From Penicillium oxalicum (taxonomy: Eukaryota > Ascomycota > Eurotiomycetes > Eurotiales > Aspergillaceae), in NCBI RefSeq assembly GCF_001723175.1, contig NC_064650.1, positions 496,001 to 560,000 on the forward strand: 64,000 bases of DNA, in the 5' to 3' direction. How positions within the stretch are numbered: position 1 is the stretch's first letter; each line of letters starts with the position of its first letter. Below, piece after piece: positions 11,312 to 23,049 of the stretch. The notes beneath the pieces are model-generated. The model was not told where the DNA came from. It searched no databases and saw only the letters and a program-made list of their open reading frames with translations. Position numbers and translations under genes: made by a program.

Positions 11312-12273
11312 ATGGGGAGAGGGCTCTGCTTGGGTTGAGGAGTTGCAATGTACCCTCCAACCCTCCGCAGCATTTTAACGGCGTTTGTATTCGACATTTC
11401 TTCTCGGGGCCAGGATGACAGGAGGCTGCACTGGACTGGACGCGCATCAGGTCTCCACCACTGGCGATGTACTGTATATGTACCATATCTTATCTCTTCT
11501 ACCCTCTACGTTGACCATTGGCTATATTTGCACAATACCACACATGATTTTGTTTTGGAAGTCTGTACTGCATTCGAAATAATAGATCGCCAGAAGGGCT
11601 GAGATCACATTCTTAGTAGACAACTAGTCAAAGCCGTCAAGGGAAATGTACGGTTCCTCTGACACCGCCCGCGTAACAGAGCAAAATACACGGCCAGCTC
11701 TTATGGAACCCTCTTTACGATGCCTAGTCTCCGCACCTCTGTATCGCAAGAATACAGCAATTGAAAACTGCAAACCAATCCCAGCAGAATGCTGGGCAGT
11801 TGCAGAAAATCAAAATGACTTTATACTGGCTTGCACTGTCTATGGAGGGCGTTGAAGAAGAAGAAAAAAGGAGCGCATGTGGATTCGCAGAAGAGATTTT
11901 TATATGGAACGAGAGACGCTAGTCTTCTTTGGGGAGAGCCGGCGCGGCTCCACTCAAGTTGCGGGCGACTGGCCCTTTCGGCGGCTTTGGGGGTTCAGAA
12001 GCAGAAAGCTTGGGTCTGCGTAATGTGTTGCGACCGCAACTGTCGGATGATCTAACTTGTGCCAATTCTGCAATCAGTCAGGCCTCGCAACATATCTACA
12101 CGCGGGCATCGCACTGGCTATCTGAGCGGAAGACCATCGCTGGAGGGAACAGCATGCGCATCTGGCCGTGAACCCCCCACCCACCCACCTCCGTCCTCGA
12201 AACCAAAGAACCGCATATCGACACCTAATCATCACACATCTCCGCGCTTCCCCCTCTTCCCCATTGAATCACC
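11312..12273. other. Intergenic, nothing recognised
   Basis: Holds the 3' flank of mL57 and the promoter of the AP-1 mu gene. The 12170-12270 segment is C-rich pyrimidine DNA just before the start codon, as is common in fungal core promoters. No gene was seen. Confidence 0.4.
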
Positions 12274-14070
12274 ATGGCGTCGGCTCTTTTTTTCCTGGAC
12301 CTTAAGGGCAAGGTACGTGCAGATGGTGAACTTGGACCGAATCCGCTTTGATGCTCACGATGCTGCATTTGCGTGTCGATACTTGTGGATCGCGGCACTA
12401 ACAGCTCGTCTAGACCCTCCTGGCCCGTAACTATCGCGGAGACATTCCCATGTCCGCCGTCGAGAAGTTCCCTATCCTCCTCAGCGAAGCGGAAGAAGAG
12501 TCATCGGCTGTTCCTCCCTGTTTCTCCCACGAAGGTGTCAACGTATGTCTTACAGCTTATCCCCCCGTGGCTATCTGATGCTCCAGCCCCCCCCCCCCCC
12601 CCCCCCCTCATTTTCTTGCTCCTGACATGTGTCGGTTACTTGCTCAAGGCTAATGCGTCATGAAATGACCAAAAACAGTACCTCTACATCCGACACAGCA
12701 ACTTGTACATTCTCGCCTTGACCAAGCGAAACACCAATGCCACCGAGATCCTCCTTTTCCTCCACAAGCTTGTGGAGGTTTTCACCGAATACTTCAAGGT
12801 TCTTGAGGAGGAGAGTATCCGAGATAATTTCGTCATCATTTACGAATTACTGGACGAGATGATGGATTTCGGCTACCCACAAACGACAGAGAGCAAAATC
12901 CTGCAGGAGTAAGTGGATCTCGTGTTAATTCGCAAGTCGCAGGTCGGCACGGCTGGGGACGGGGGAGCTGACTCTTCGTTTTTTTTTTCACTGGTGACAG
13001 ATACATCACACAAGAGTCGCACAAACTGGAGGTGCAAGCGAGGCCACCCATTGCAGTCACAAATGCTGTTTCTTGGCGAAGCGAAGGTATCCGATACCGC
13101 AAGAACGAAGTCTTCTTGGATGTGGTCGAGTCTCTTAACCTTTTGGTCTCGGCCAACGGAAACGTACTTCGATCGGAGATTCTGGGTGCTATCAAGATGA
13201 AATGCTATCTCAGCGGTATGCCCGAGTTGCGACTGGGTTTGAATGACAAGGCCATGTTTGAGACAACGGGACGGGCTACACGAGGCAAGGCTGTGGAGAT
13301 GGAGGATGTCAAATTTCACCAGTGCGTTCGTTTGTCTCGATTCGAGAACGATCGAACCATCAGCTTCATTCCACCAGACGGTGAATTCGAGCTCATGAGT
13401 TACCGGTTGAATACTCAGGTCAAGCCACTGATCTGGGTTGAATGCTTGGTCGAATCGCACTCGGGATCGCGCATTGAATATATGCTCAAGGTATAACCAG
13501 CTCGATATTTCGTTTACACGACAGAGCCAACAAGCTAATCCATTACTGTACAGGCCAAGGCCCAGTTCAAGCGGCGCAGTACAGCCAACAACGTCGAAAT
13601 CCTCGTCCCCGTTCCTGAGGATGCAGATTCACCGCGGTTCCGCACTAATATCGGTACTGTGCACTACGCACCGGAGAAATCGGCCATTATCTGGAAGATC
13701 AAGCAGTTTGGTGGTGGCAAGGAGTTCCTCATGCGCGCTGAGTTGGGTCTGCCTTCAGTCAAGGGAGACGACGAGCATGGTGGCGGCATGACTGGTGGCT
13801 TCGGTGGTAGTATGGGTGGAGCTGGCGCCATCGGCAAGGCCAAGCGGCCCATTAACGTGAAATTCGAAATTCCATACTTCACCACTTCCGGGATTCAAGT
13901 GCGGTACCTCAAAATCACTGAGCCAAAGGTATGCTATGTTATTTTCCAACGGCCCGACACCAAAACATCGAGGCTAACATGTTACCCAGTTGCAATACCC
14001 TTCTCTACCCTGGGTCCGCTACATCACGCAATCAGGCGACATTGCGGTCCGTATGCCAGACGTTCAATAG
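12274..14070 (+). CDS. AP-1 clathrin adaptor complex mu subunit, 447 aa
   Basis: Six exons: 12274-12312, 12414-12542, 12679-12908, 13001-13490, 13554-13928 and 13990-14070. All phases close and the total is 448 codons with stop. The protein is the medium chain of the AP-1 adaptor, which recruits clathrin and YxxPhi cargo at the trans-Golgi and endosomes. The N-terminal longin-like domain starts MASALFFLDLKGKTLLARNY and contains YLYIRHSNLYILALTKRNTN and the FGYPQTTESKIL segment. The mu homology domain begins near RPPIAVTNAVSWRSEGIRYR and ends with the conserved YLKITEPKLQYPSLPWVRYI and SGDIAVRMPD. The length suits mu1 (human 423, yeast Apm1 475). A Gly-rich insert (DDEHGGGMTGGFGGSMGGAG) lies in the C-terminal domain. 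Intron 2 contains a 21-nt poly-C run. Confidence 0.95.
12587..12607 (+). repeat. Poly-C tract (21 nt) inside AP-1 mu intron 2
   Basis: An uninterrupted run of 21 C between donor 12543 and acceptor 12678. Its length may be uncertain in assembly. Confidence 0.9.
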
Positions 14071-14831
14071 AAGGAAGTCGTTGACTGGGATTTCCTGCAC
14101 AAGCGAACTGTATAGCTTCTTTTTATGTCTCTTGCCTTGGTCGTTCTATACTTTTCTCAACCGAGCTTATACCTACATGCTTCATTGAGGCCGGCCGGTC
14201 CGATAGATAATTCAAACTTGAACTTTTTTTCTCCAACGCAGGTACTGCAGGATTCAAATGGAAGGAGAGGGAATGTCGACAGGTGCCCTGAGCGCGGCCG
14301 CTCCACACGATGCCCGTCTCTTCAGGTCGCAACCTCTGGTTACTTGGCAATTTAGCCGTCCGATATGCTATGCATGTGCATATGCGTGGCAGCTCAATCG
14401 AGTATCATCCCTATAGGCCTTTATCTTCAGAGGCGCGAAGGGATCTCGCCAAGGTCCGTCATTCGGGTCATTGAACCACAAAACGGTCTCTGTCAGCACG
14501 AGCGCACTTCGAATTCTCTCGAGCTGGCGGTTGACCTCTTGAGGCTTCGCTAGACAGTTGTGAACAAAAAGAAACCTGGACCTAAAAAGCAGTCTTGAGG
14601 TAACCTCGGATCGGCCCTCGACCCCGCATACTTACGGTTGAGTGCGGGGGAGCTGTCAGTTACCCCATCTTCAAAAGTGCAGTGACACCTTGACCTTCAT
14701 CCCTTCACGATTCAAGCGCATACTCCAAGTGAACTATTGTCTGAGGCCAATCGCACAACCACGTACATTCTGATTCTTATCGACCTATAATGAAGCTCCG
14801 GTGATCGCAAAACAACATATTTTTCTTCGAA
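14071..14831. other. Intergenic, nothing recognised
   Basis: 3' flank of the AP-1 mu gene and upstream region of the acyl-CoA ligase. No gene, RNA or repeat was recognised. Confidence 0.4.
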
Positions 14832-17078
14832 ATGCGTCTCTGCGGAAGTGTTACCGCTGCGGCCCTGCGACACAGACGCGGCGATGCAACCCCCGGTCTA
14901 TTTGCCTTGCAAGCTGGGCTATTCCACTTCAGGCTGAAACAATGCAGGCGAGGCCTGCTTACGGACAGCTATGCTCGAGGCCCTGCCATGGTATATATTG
15001 GAAGTCTTGTTATGAAAAAAAAAAGGAAACGTTCAAAGCTGATCGTGACAATGATCGATCCTATAGCCCCCCTTACTGGAGTTGACTGTCGGTGAACATT
15101 TCGCCAAGATTGTGTCAGAGCACGGCGATCGAACAGCGTATGTCACGAATCTGTGGTCAATACTGTTTAACCAGGCCGAAGCTTATCTCAGTCCAGAGTC
15201 ATCTCGAAACACCAACAAGACCGTCTTTCCTATGCCTTGCTTGATAGTCGAAGCAACTCGCTTGCTCGTGGCTTGGCATCCGTTGGAGTCAAGAAAGGGG
15301 ATCGCGTGGGGGTAATGCTGGGGAACTCATCAGAATATGCTGTAGTAAGCGATCTCTCTTTCACCGGGTTTAAGTCACGATATATTAACTATATGTCAGA
15401 CGGTGCACGCTTTGGTAAAATTGGGTGCCATTCTGGTGAGCTAAATTCAAAACGTCAACTGGTTCTGACTGTTGAATCGCTGATGTGACAGTTATTGTCA
15501 GGTTCCACTCAATCCATCGTTTAATGCTGCTCAAGTGATTTCTGCACTGGACCACCTTGGATCAAGCCACCTGATCATAAGCAGCGAGTCCAATCTTCCC
15601 CGAAAAGATCCTCGTTGCAATCTTCCACTTATAGATCAGCTCGTCGGAGATATCTCGTCTCACAAGCTTGAGTCATCCTCCGTACCCTCGTTGAAGCAGA
15701 TTATTCTCGTCGACAATTCAGCTGGCCGGGTGGATACAGCATCATACAGGAACCTGACGCCATTTCACTCCATCGTGTCCGACTTGGCAGCTGATGGTCG
15801 TTCTTTACCCCCTCAGGACCTTTCGCCTGACGACATCATCAACATCCAGTTCACATCTGGTACTACAGCAATGCCCAAAGCAGCTTGCCTCAGTCACCGC
15901 TCGATCCTCAATAACGGAGCCCAAATCGGGGACCGAATGCTTCTAACACCAAAGGACATTGTCTGCTGCCCACCGCCATTATTTCATTGCTTCGGATTGA
16001 TTCTTGGGTTCATGGCCACAGCAACCCACGGCTCAGCTATCGTCTTTCCGTCCGAGTCATTCAATGCCAAGGCAGTGTTGAGAGCCGTGCAAGAAGAACA
16101 ATGCACGGCGCTGTACGGCGTTCCGACAATGTTTCTCGAAGAACTCAATCTCATCGAGACTGGGCAAATTGCGAATGAGGGATTTGAATTTTTGCGAACT
16201 GGTATTGCTGCTGGTAGCAGCATTCCCGCAGAGCTTATGAAAAAGCTTCACAAAGTTCTCAATCTCACCGAATTGACGATATGCTACGGAATGACCGAGA
16301 CAAGTCCCGTATCTGCCATGACGACGACTGACGATCCTCTTGAAAAGCGAATCAACACCGTTGGACGGCTGATGCCACATGTGGAGGCAAAGATCGTTGA
16401 CCCGGTCGACAAGTCTAGCATTCTTCCTGTCGGCGCACGCGGAGAGCTCGCTGTGAGTGGGTATCTGCTGATGAAAGAATATTGGAACGAGCCCGATAGA
16501 ACCGCGGAAGTCATGATCGCGGATGCAAAGGGAAAGATGTGGATGCATGTGAGTTTGGTTCTTGCCCGGCTTTTCTTCGAGCCAGCTCACTGACACGCGC
16601 CATTACGATTGCAGACCGGTGATGAAGCGACTATATCAGCTGATGGCTATGTGACTATCACGGGCCGAATCAAAGACTTGATCATTCGCGGTGGGGAGAA
16701 TATTCACCCCTTGGAGATTGAAAACTGCCTGCTCGGAATGCCCGAGATCAACGATGCTTCCGTCGTGGGCGTCCCAGATGCGCGGTATGGCGAAGCTGCT
16801 GTTGCTTTTGTCATCGCACGAGAACACACCTACAGTCCTCTTACTCCTGAGAAAGTCCAGTACTGGGTTCGTGAAAAGCTCAGCAATCACCTAGGTATGT
16901 GTCATTTTTTATAAGTTTAACTTTGTGCCCGCTAATTTGAAGAATAGCACCGAAGCATGTTTTCTTTCTCAAATCGGGTGAGACGTTCCCCAAGACCGCC
17001 AGTGGGAAGATCCAGAAATTTAAGTTGAAGGAGGAGGCCATCAGACGCATCACACATAATGAGAAGAAATCTCAGTAG
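14832..17078 (+). CDS. Acyl-CoA ligase / AMP-binding enzyme (ACSF2-like), about 623 aa
   Basis: Seven exons: 14832-14990, 15067-15137, 15197-15344, 15400-15435, 15502-16548, 16615-16894 and 16948-17078. All phases close. The enzyme is a member of the ANL superfamily. It adenylates a carboxylic acid, probably a fatty or aryl acid, and transfers it to CoA. Motifs in order are PPLLELTVGEHFAKIVSEHG, the P-loop TSGTTAMPKAACLSH, YGMTETSPVS, the TGDEATISADGYV region with GRIKDLIIRGGENIHPLEIE, and the C-terminal lysine motif PKTASGKIQKFKLKE. The usual P-loop glycine (TSGTTGxPK) is alanine here. The N-terminus is Arg/Ala-rich and may be a mitochondrial presequence. The C-terminus (KSQ) is not a peroxisomal PTS1. 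Exon 1 and its start are the least certain part; the core is secure. The substrate cannot be told from the sequence. Confidence 0.88.
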
Positions 17079-17619
17079 ATAGATCAGAATTGAGAATCAT
17101 AAATTCTATTAGAATTAAAGAAGAAAAGACCGTGCTTCGCCGCAGACTGAGAGCCCCCGCCAGTGCATCAAATCAGCAAGCAACCAAAGCGCGGATCTCG
17201 TTGTCGTGAGCTTTCCAAGGTTTGCTGTGGCAAGGAGACACAGAAAGCACCGTTTTCATGGCTGAAGACCGCCTGCGTTTAGACACCACAGACTAGTGGG
17301 ACTCTGCCCAAGTTTGAGCAGTGCAATGGGGTCCAAAGGGGCATGACACTTACTGTACACATCACGGTGTACCAAGTCAAGATCTGAGCATTCGCCAGCC
17401 AAGGTCTGTTGCTCACGCTGGTCAAAATGCAGAGGTAGCTGTGAGGAGCATGGAACCCATAGGGTATTCACCGGGCAGAGTTTCCCAGCAATAGTCCCTC
17501 CGATGTGGTGAGAGCTTGAAATGAGGGTAAGCTCGAGGGCGAAACCCCCAGAATTTCTGACAAATGCCGCAGCGCATCCGCTTGCTGGGTTTCCAGAGGT
17601 CTGAAGCAGTCAGGGTGCT
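17079..17619. other. Intergenic, tail-to-tail
   Basis: Between the convergent acyl-CoA ligase and the CCDC97-like gene. Only a short unconvincing minus-strand frame (17471-17256) is present. Confidence 0.4.
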
Positions 17620-18356
17620 TCAAAAATCCTGAATACCAGTCTCTCCCTGCAGTTGAGCTTTGGCTTCGTCACCCCGAGCTTCTCCGACCACCCATTCTGG
17701 ATCTTCGTCCTCGAAGTACTTTTCTTGCTGCTCTGTCCAGTCATCGTATTCGTCGTTTTCGTCGACACTTTTGTAGTCAAAATCCGGATCGTCTCCTCGC
17801 ATAAAACGTAGACCCATCTCCCACCGCCAGGCCTTTTCACCCTCTTCTTTGCTTGCTGGGATATCATCTCTATCCTCGGCCAAAATCTCTCCGTCAGGCC
17901 CGCGGGCATAGCTCAACATTGCGTTGGGATCTGGGTGAGCCAAAGCATCCATCTTTGCCTCGGATCGCATCAGATCGGCTTCCAGGACTCCTGAAAATCC
18001 CTTGGCCCGACCCTGCGCTTCTCTTTCCTGCGGGGTCTGAAATCGACGGATGAGGCGATCGTACAACAAAGGGTCTAGAACGGTTGTTCGAACATCGGTT
18101 AGCTTGTGATGTCAAGTCACTGCTGCTTCCAGTTCAGAGTGCTGAGTTCCGGCTTTTGAGCCAAAAGGACCAGCTCCTGAGCCTGCAGCTAGGAAAGAGC
18201 AAGCGGACCGGCTAGCTCGAGGTCCGCCGAGAAGTACTCAGGATGCATATCCAAGTACCGCTTTCGACGATTCTTGACCTGCACTGAAGCATCTTTGGCC
18301 TCGCCGGACGAATCTCGGCGAGATTGAAAGCCTGTGCTCTTGGGGAAATGTGGCAT
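17620..18356 (-). CDS. CCDC97-like protein (DUF2052-type C-terminal domain), 200 aa
   Basis: Two exons on the minus strand: 18356-18209 and 18074-17620 (phase 1, donor gtccgc, acceptor tctag). The N-terminal exon ends NRRKRYLDMHPEYFSADLELA. The second continues DPLLYDRLIRRFQTPQERE. This junction restores a continuous conserved-looking block. The C-terminal half is strongly acidic and contains MGLRFMRGDDPDFDYKSVD and NDEYDDWTEQQEKYFEDEDP, which I recall as the CCDC97/DUF2052 signature. The human homologue associates with SF3b and U2 snRNP complexes; any splicing role here is inferred from that family. No membrane or targeting signal is visible. It shares a 358-bp head-to-head promoter with the membrane-bound spermidine-synthase-like gene. 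Confidence 0.8.
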
Positions 18357-18714
18357 CTTGATGCTGTTTCAGAGATGTGGGGATGAGGAGTGAAGTGAGG
18401 AACGCGGAGCTCGGCGGCAAATGCGTGAATTTCTGCCACTCGGGAGCTGTCCACTTTCTGTAATCCCTCTTTTTTGCCTCGGACTTGATATGCGGTCGAA
18501 ATAAGCTCGTACGTTCTTCTGTGGCTTACATCAGTGTGAGCTGGATTGGGCAAAGTCATCGTATCTGTTTACATGGCTGCTCCTGTGAAGAATCGTGCTA
18601 ACCAATCCAACAGACGGACGCACTTATTGAGCTGAGCTGATACGATTCGATATCTTCGTGCCCTAACGAAGTGTCGGGACATCTCCCCTGAAAGATTCTT
18701 CTACCGAGGAAGCC
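18357..18714. promoter_or_regulatory. Bidirectional promoter region (358 bp)
   Basis: The start codons of the CCDC97-like gene (minus) and the spermidine-synthase-like gene (plus) face away from each other across this gap, so both promoters must lie here. No named binding site was picked out. Confidence 0.6.
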
Positions 18715-20491
18715 ATGGCGATTGAAGAGTACATTAGGCGCATTGACGCCAGACGGCTTGTCAAGGGTGTGGGCTTGCTGTTCATCCTTGCCCTTTATTC
18801 CCCAGTAATGCAGCTGGTGCTCTCCCCCGTCTATGGGTCCTTGCCATCTCATCTGTTCCATAACTTCGGCATCACGCTCTCTGGCGCCGCTGGATGGTTT
18901 TTGAAAGATCAGATCCAGAGACGTTTTGGTCGTCTTGCGGCTTTCATGCTCCCAGTCCTGGCATTCTGGACCCCGACTGTTCAATACTTCGTGCTGCAGC
19001 AGAGCTCCAAGCTCGGGAATCCGACCGGGCCCATCGTCACTCAGATCTTCGGGTATTACCCATTGATTATGTTGACTGTGGCTGTTGCTGGAAAGCAGAT
19101 CCAATATGCCTTGAACCTGCAGTCACATGGTGATCTTGTCGTTGAGCATGTGCCACTCATCGGCTCTTATGTTCTCTACTCCTTCGGTGAGCACGTTGCC
19201 CGAGCTGTCCTGGCTCGTGCCATCGGCTTCACAGTTCTCTTCACCAGAGCTGGCTTGCAGTTTTTGATTGCGGCTGTCTACGCCGTTATCATCCCGTCCA
19301 AGCTGTTGCTTCTGGCAATCCCTTCGCTGATCTTCAGCGTGACCTACGATGTACACATTGGAGGCATTGGCGGCGTGAACTCGGTCCTCCAGAAGGAGGG
19401 ATACTCTCTGCTTGCTCGCCAGGAATCCAACACCGGCTATATCTCGGTTCTCGAAAACCACCACGACGGCTTCCGAGTGATGCGATGTGACCACAGTCTG
19501 CTCGGTGGTCAGTGGACTAAAGTGACCCCGGGTTATCATCCCCAAGTCGAAGATCCAATCTACGCCGTATTTGTTATGCTTGAGGCCGTTCGTCTGGTCA
19601 AAATGGAACATGGCGAGTCTCGTCTCGATGCTGGCAGTAAAGCGCTTGTGATGTGAGGCAATCCCCAGGATTTTCTGGAGTATAATAATTTTACTTGAAG
19701 GGAAAAGTCAACTGACATTATGCCTCAGTGGACTTGGAATTGGCACGACACCGGCTGCTTTCAACAAACACGGCATTGACACTACCGTCGTTGAAATTGA
19801 TCCTGTTGTGCACAAATTCGCCACTGAATACTTCAACTACCCATCAAACGGCGTCACTGTCATCGATGATGCCACTCGATTTGTCCAGAAAGCCCAGAAA
19901 TCCCCGAACACTCAGTATGACTACATTGTCCATGATGTTTTCACCGGTGGCGCCGAACCAGCGGAGCTATTCACCTACGAATTCCTGCAGAACTTGAATT
20001 CCCTGCTCCGCGACGACGGAGTGATTGCCATTGTAGGAATTGACTATTCCCCGCCAAGTATTATTTTGCTAATGAAACCCATCTAGAATTATGCTGGAGA
20101 CCTGAATCTCTACCCTACGGGATTGATTGCCCGCACAATCCAGACCGTTTTCCCATCATGCCGCATCTTCCGTGAACAACTGCCTACCGATGAGAACGAT
20201 ACGTCAGACTTTACCAACATGGTTTTCTTCTGCAAGAAGAGTTCTGCCACGCCCTTGGAGTTCCGTGACCCTGTCTCTGCAGACTTCCTTGGTAGCAGGG
20301 CGCGTGAAACCTACCTCATTCCCACTCACGAGATCGATCCAGCCCTCTTCAAGACCATCCCCGAGCATGGCAAGCGCATTCTGGTCGACAAGCAAATCGG
20401 TCTGCTGCATGGATTCCTGGACAGGGGCGCTCTGAAGCATTGGGGAATTATGAGACAGGTCATGCCTGCCGTGGTCTGGGAGACCTGGTAA
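18715..20491 (+). CDS. Membrane-anchored spermidine/spermine synthase-like methyltransferase-fold protein, 548 aa
   Basis: Exons are 18715-19652, 19729-20032 and 20087-20491, all in phase. The first about 220 residues contain several hydrophobic segments (near residues 15-40, 70-95, 110-130 and a block around 170-215), so the protein is probably a multi-pass membrane protein. The C-terminal half is a Rossmann-fold domain of the SpeE type. The nucleotide-binding loop is VIGLGIGTTPAAFNKHGI, followed by the acidic ribose-binding strand TTVVEIDPVVHKFATEYF, DDATRFVQKAQ and YDYIVHDVFTGG. Soluble spermidine synthases are about 300 aa, so this is a long fused form, of which fungal homologues are known. 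Whether it makes polyamines is not shown. The substrate-binding GG-D-G motif of true synthases is represented only loosely, so a different aminopropyl- or methyl-transfer activity is possible. Confidence 0.85.
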
Positions 20492-21156
20492 TGGCCCGTC
20501 CTCAAATTTGCGGGACACAAAAGTCTTTTGTACTATTCTGGCACTGTATTGCCCTTCCGAAGAGGCTGACAGATGTTGATGTACACCTAGTAGGCCAATT
20601 TGATTTGATGCATTTGTCCCTTCAAACTACAATATCGTAAGCGGTCAAATCATGGACCTTCAATTCCCGCGTAAAATCCACAAGTAATACTTCTGTGTGA
20701 GCCTGATTGGACAAAATTCGCGGGCTGGGAGAACTGATTTTGTCTGGCAAGGTTTCAAGCAATTGAAAGAAATTCCAAGCTGGATAGACGGATCCGCATC
20801 CCCCCCCCCCCTTGGCCCTCACGACTCGTAGAGGTAGATCAATCACATGGAACAAAGAAATCACAAATGGTGGCAGAGGAAGTTGATCCATTGTCTGCTC
20901 TGATCATGAGAAGTTGAAACGCAGAAGTCAGGGAACAGTCCCGACTCGATTTTGAAGCACAATTCATATTGGTATCATGAACTAACATCCCGCGAAAAGC
21001 CGATGACAAAGGGGAAGCAAGAAGAAAGGACAGTATGTATGCACAAGCCGCAGAGAAGCCAAATCTGAATTCATCGTTCGCGCCCCTCAGGCACTTGAAA
21101 TATGTACGCACTTGGAAAAAAAAATTTGACAGACAGCTTGATTAAAATGCGGCGGC
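20492..21156. other. Intergenic, tail-to-tail, with a 12-nt poly-C run
   Basis: 3' flanks of two convergent genes. A C12 run occupies 20800-20811. No gene was recognised. Confidence 0.5.
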
Positions 21157-23049
21157 TCAAGCCGATGGACTTCCGCGAGGACTGGCGCCTGGCTTCTTGA
21201 CCAAACCGGCGAAGAAATTCGCCAATGCTTGATTATGCGCTTTTTCATCGCCTGCATTGGTGGGAGCCGCGTCTTTCTTTTGCGCGCGGCTGGCTTCTCG
21301 GTCCTAGAGAAAATGGATTTGTGAGCAAGGGAATGGCGCCATGACAGCGGAGAGGCTTACCTTGAGCTTCTTGAGCATGTCCTCCGCGTCAACTTGAATA
21401 CCACCCATGTTGAACTGCACCGGCCCAATGTGCTCATTGACTCTGCCCTCGTCCTCCATTGGAGACATGTCTAGCTGTGGAGCAGGTTTATTTGATCGTT
21501 CCTTGTCGTCTTCGGCTCGAAGCTGCTCAAGAATCTCGACTTGCTTAGCAAGGAAGACTTGCATGTCGGAAGTCTCAACCTCGAGTTTATTTCCAACGGC
21601 AATATTCGGCATGGCAATGCTTGTGTCTCGCTTGGGATCCTGAATGGTCTGTTCAAAAATGGCTACTGCGCTAGTACCATCTTCAGCACTCTCGCTTTCC
21701 TGGCCTGTATTCTGAGAATTTTCAAGTGGCTCTGGCGCATCTTGGATCTCAATGGACCAGGCAGTTGAGATGCCTTCCATGTCAAAACCTTCACGAATAA
21801 TCCGAATCTTGCCCCAGGAATCCCAATTGGCCGGAACCAGGATCTTGTCGCGGTCGATGACATTGTGTTTCAATGATTGTCGCTTCAAGAGCGAGTGAAT
21901 TTCAAGGGAAGAGTGGATCAAACTCTGTAACGAATTGGCGTGGAAAGGAGTAGTGTAGATGAGGGAAGCGCCATCTGGACGAGAGTGTTAGGGCGCCACG
22001 GAAATCCAGAGTTTTGCGAGATCAGTCCGCACTCACGCTTTAAGAGGATCGTCCGCAGAAATTGCAAGACAAAATCGAATTGCTCTTCGTGCCAGCCGTG
22101 ATCTTTCTCGAGTTTTTCGATCTTGTCCGCCTGGTGGTATTTCATGAGTTAGGCCATTCCTTGCCGACGAGGATATGAAGACGGGCCGGAATGGAGTTCT
22201 TCTTACGCCTTGACACACGACACACATCGGAATTCCCAAGCCCTCGTCCCATTCCCCGGGGCCCAAGGGAATCGCGACAGTTCCCCCGGAACTTGATGCC
22301 CCCCCTGCGCCCGTCGAATGCGCATCCATGCCTCGCTTGCGGTCCCGCCACTCTGTCATCGTCTCCTCCATGACAATCTTGGTCTGGTCGTCAAGCGATA
22401 CGAGCACGGAGCGAAGTAGGCGCACCCATTCCCGAAGTCGCCGAATCCACGTCCAAGGGTCTGACCAATCTAGAAGAATCACCACAAGCGTTTCCGGCAC
22501 GGATTGGGGGGTCAAAAGCGGCTTGAGAAGTGGAGTGAATGAGGGAGAAGGTTCAGACAGAAGGTACGCTGATACACGAGCCAGTGTATCTAGTGGAATC
22601 CACATGTTAGATTTGGAGCACACAGCGAGCGAGCATGGGTCGCATTACCTTCGTGGTCAGCGTCGAGCACATCGCGATATGTGTATCCGAGGGCAAACTG
22701 ATTGGCAATTGGGGGTGTCCGTCTTTGTCTCTTGTCGTTGATTAAGCCAGCACCAGCCGACGTCTCTGCTGAGAATGTCTCCAGGAACTCTCTTTGGCTC
22801 TCCGGCGTGCCTCCTATGATCAGCATGTCAGCCTCGCCGGTTGAGAAACCGCCACTTGTTCATGGAGCGCTCCACGTTAGGAAGACTCTTTGACGAACCT
22901 AGGATTAAGAGATTCTTTTCCGGTAACCGCTTTCCATTGGCGACGCCATCTAGCAAAGAGGACCAGATATTCTTTTTAGATCCATCTTTGCTGGTTGGCC
23001 GACTGGTCGATCCGGATGCTTTAGCTCCCCGGTTTGGACTGGACTCCAT
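21157..23049 (-). CDS. Dynein light intermediate chain, 517 aa
   Basis: Six minus-strand exons: 23049-22899, 22813-22649, 22589-22207, 22130-22037, 21974-21361 and 21303-21157. All are GT-AG and in phase. The protein belongs to the cytoplasmic dynein complex, binds the heavy chain through a Ras-like domain and links cargo adaptors. Visible features are an N-terminal Ser/Lys-rich head, then KNLLILGGTPESQREFLE in the P-loop position, NQFALGYTYRDVLDADHED, ETLVVILLDWSDPWTWIRRL and VLVSLDDQTK. EKLEKDHGWHEEQFDFVLQF and HGASLIYTTP follow. The Walker-A Lys-Ser/Thr is absent, as in other fungal light intermediate chains that do not need nucleotide. The C-terminal third is acidic with a coiled-coil-like part (FLAKQVEILEQLRAEDDKER), and the tail is basic (LVKKPGASPRGSPSA). 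It is divergent from the Ist3-like gene. Confidence 0.92.

Noticed and set aside
15064..15081. Stop just upstream of the acyl-CoA ligase exon 2
   Set aside because: The TAG at 15064-15066 belongs to the intron acceptor (ctatag) and is not a break: exon 2 starts right after it and splices from 14990.
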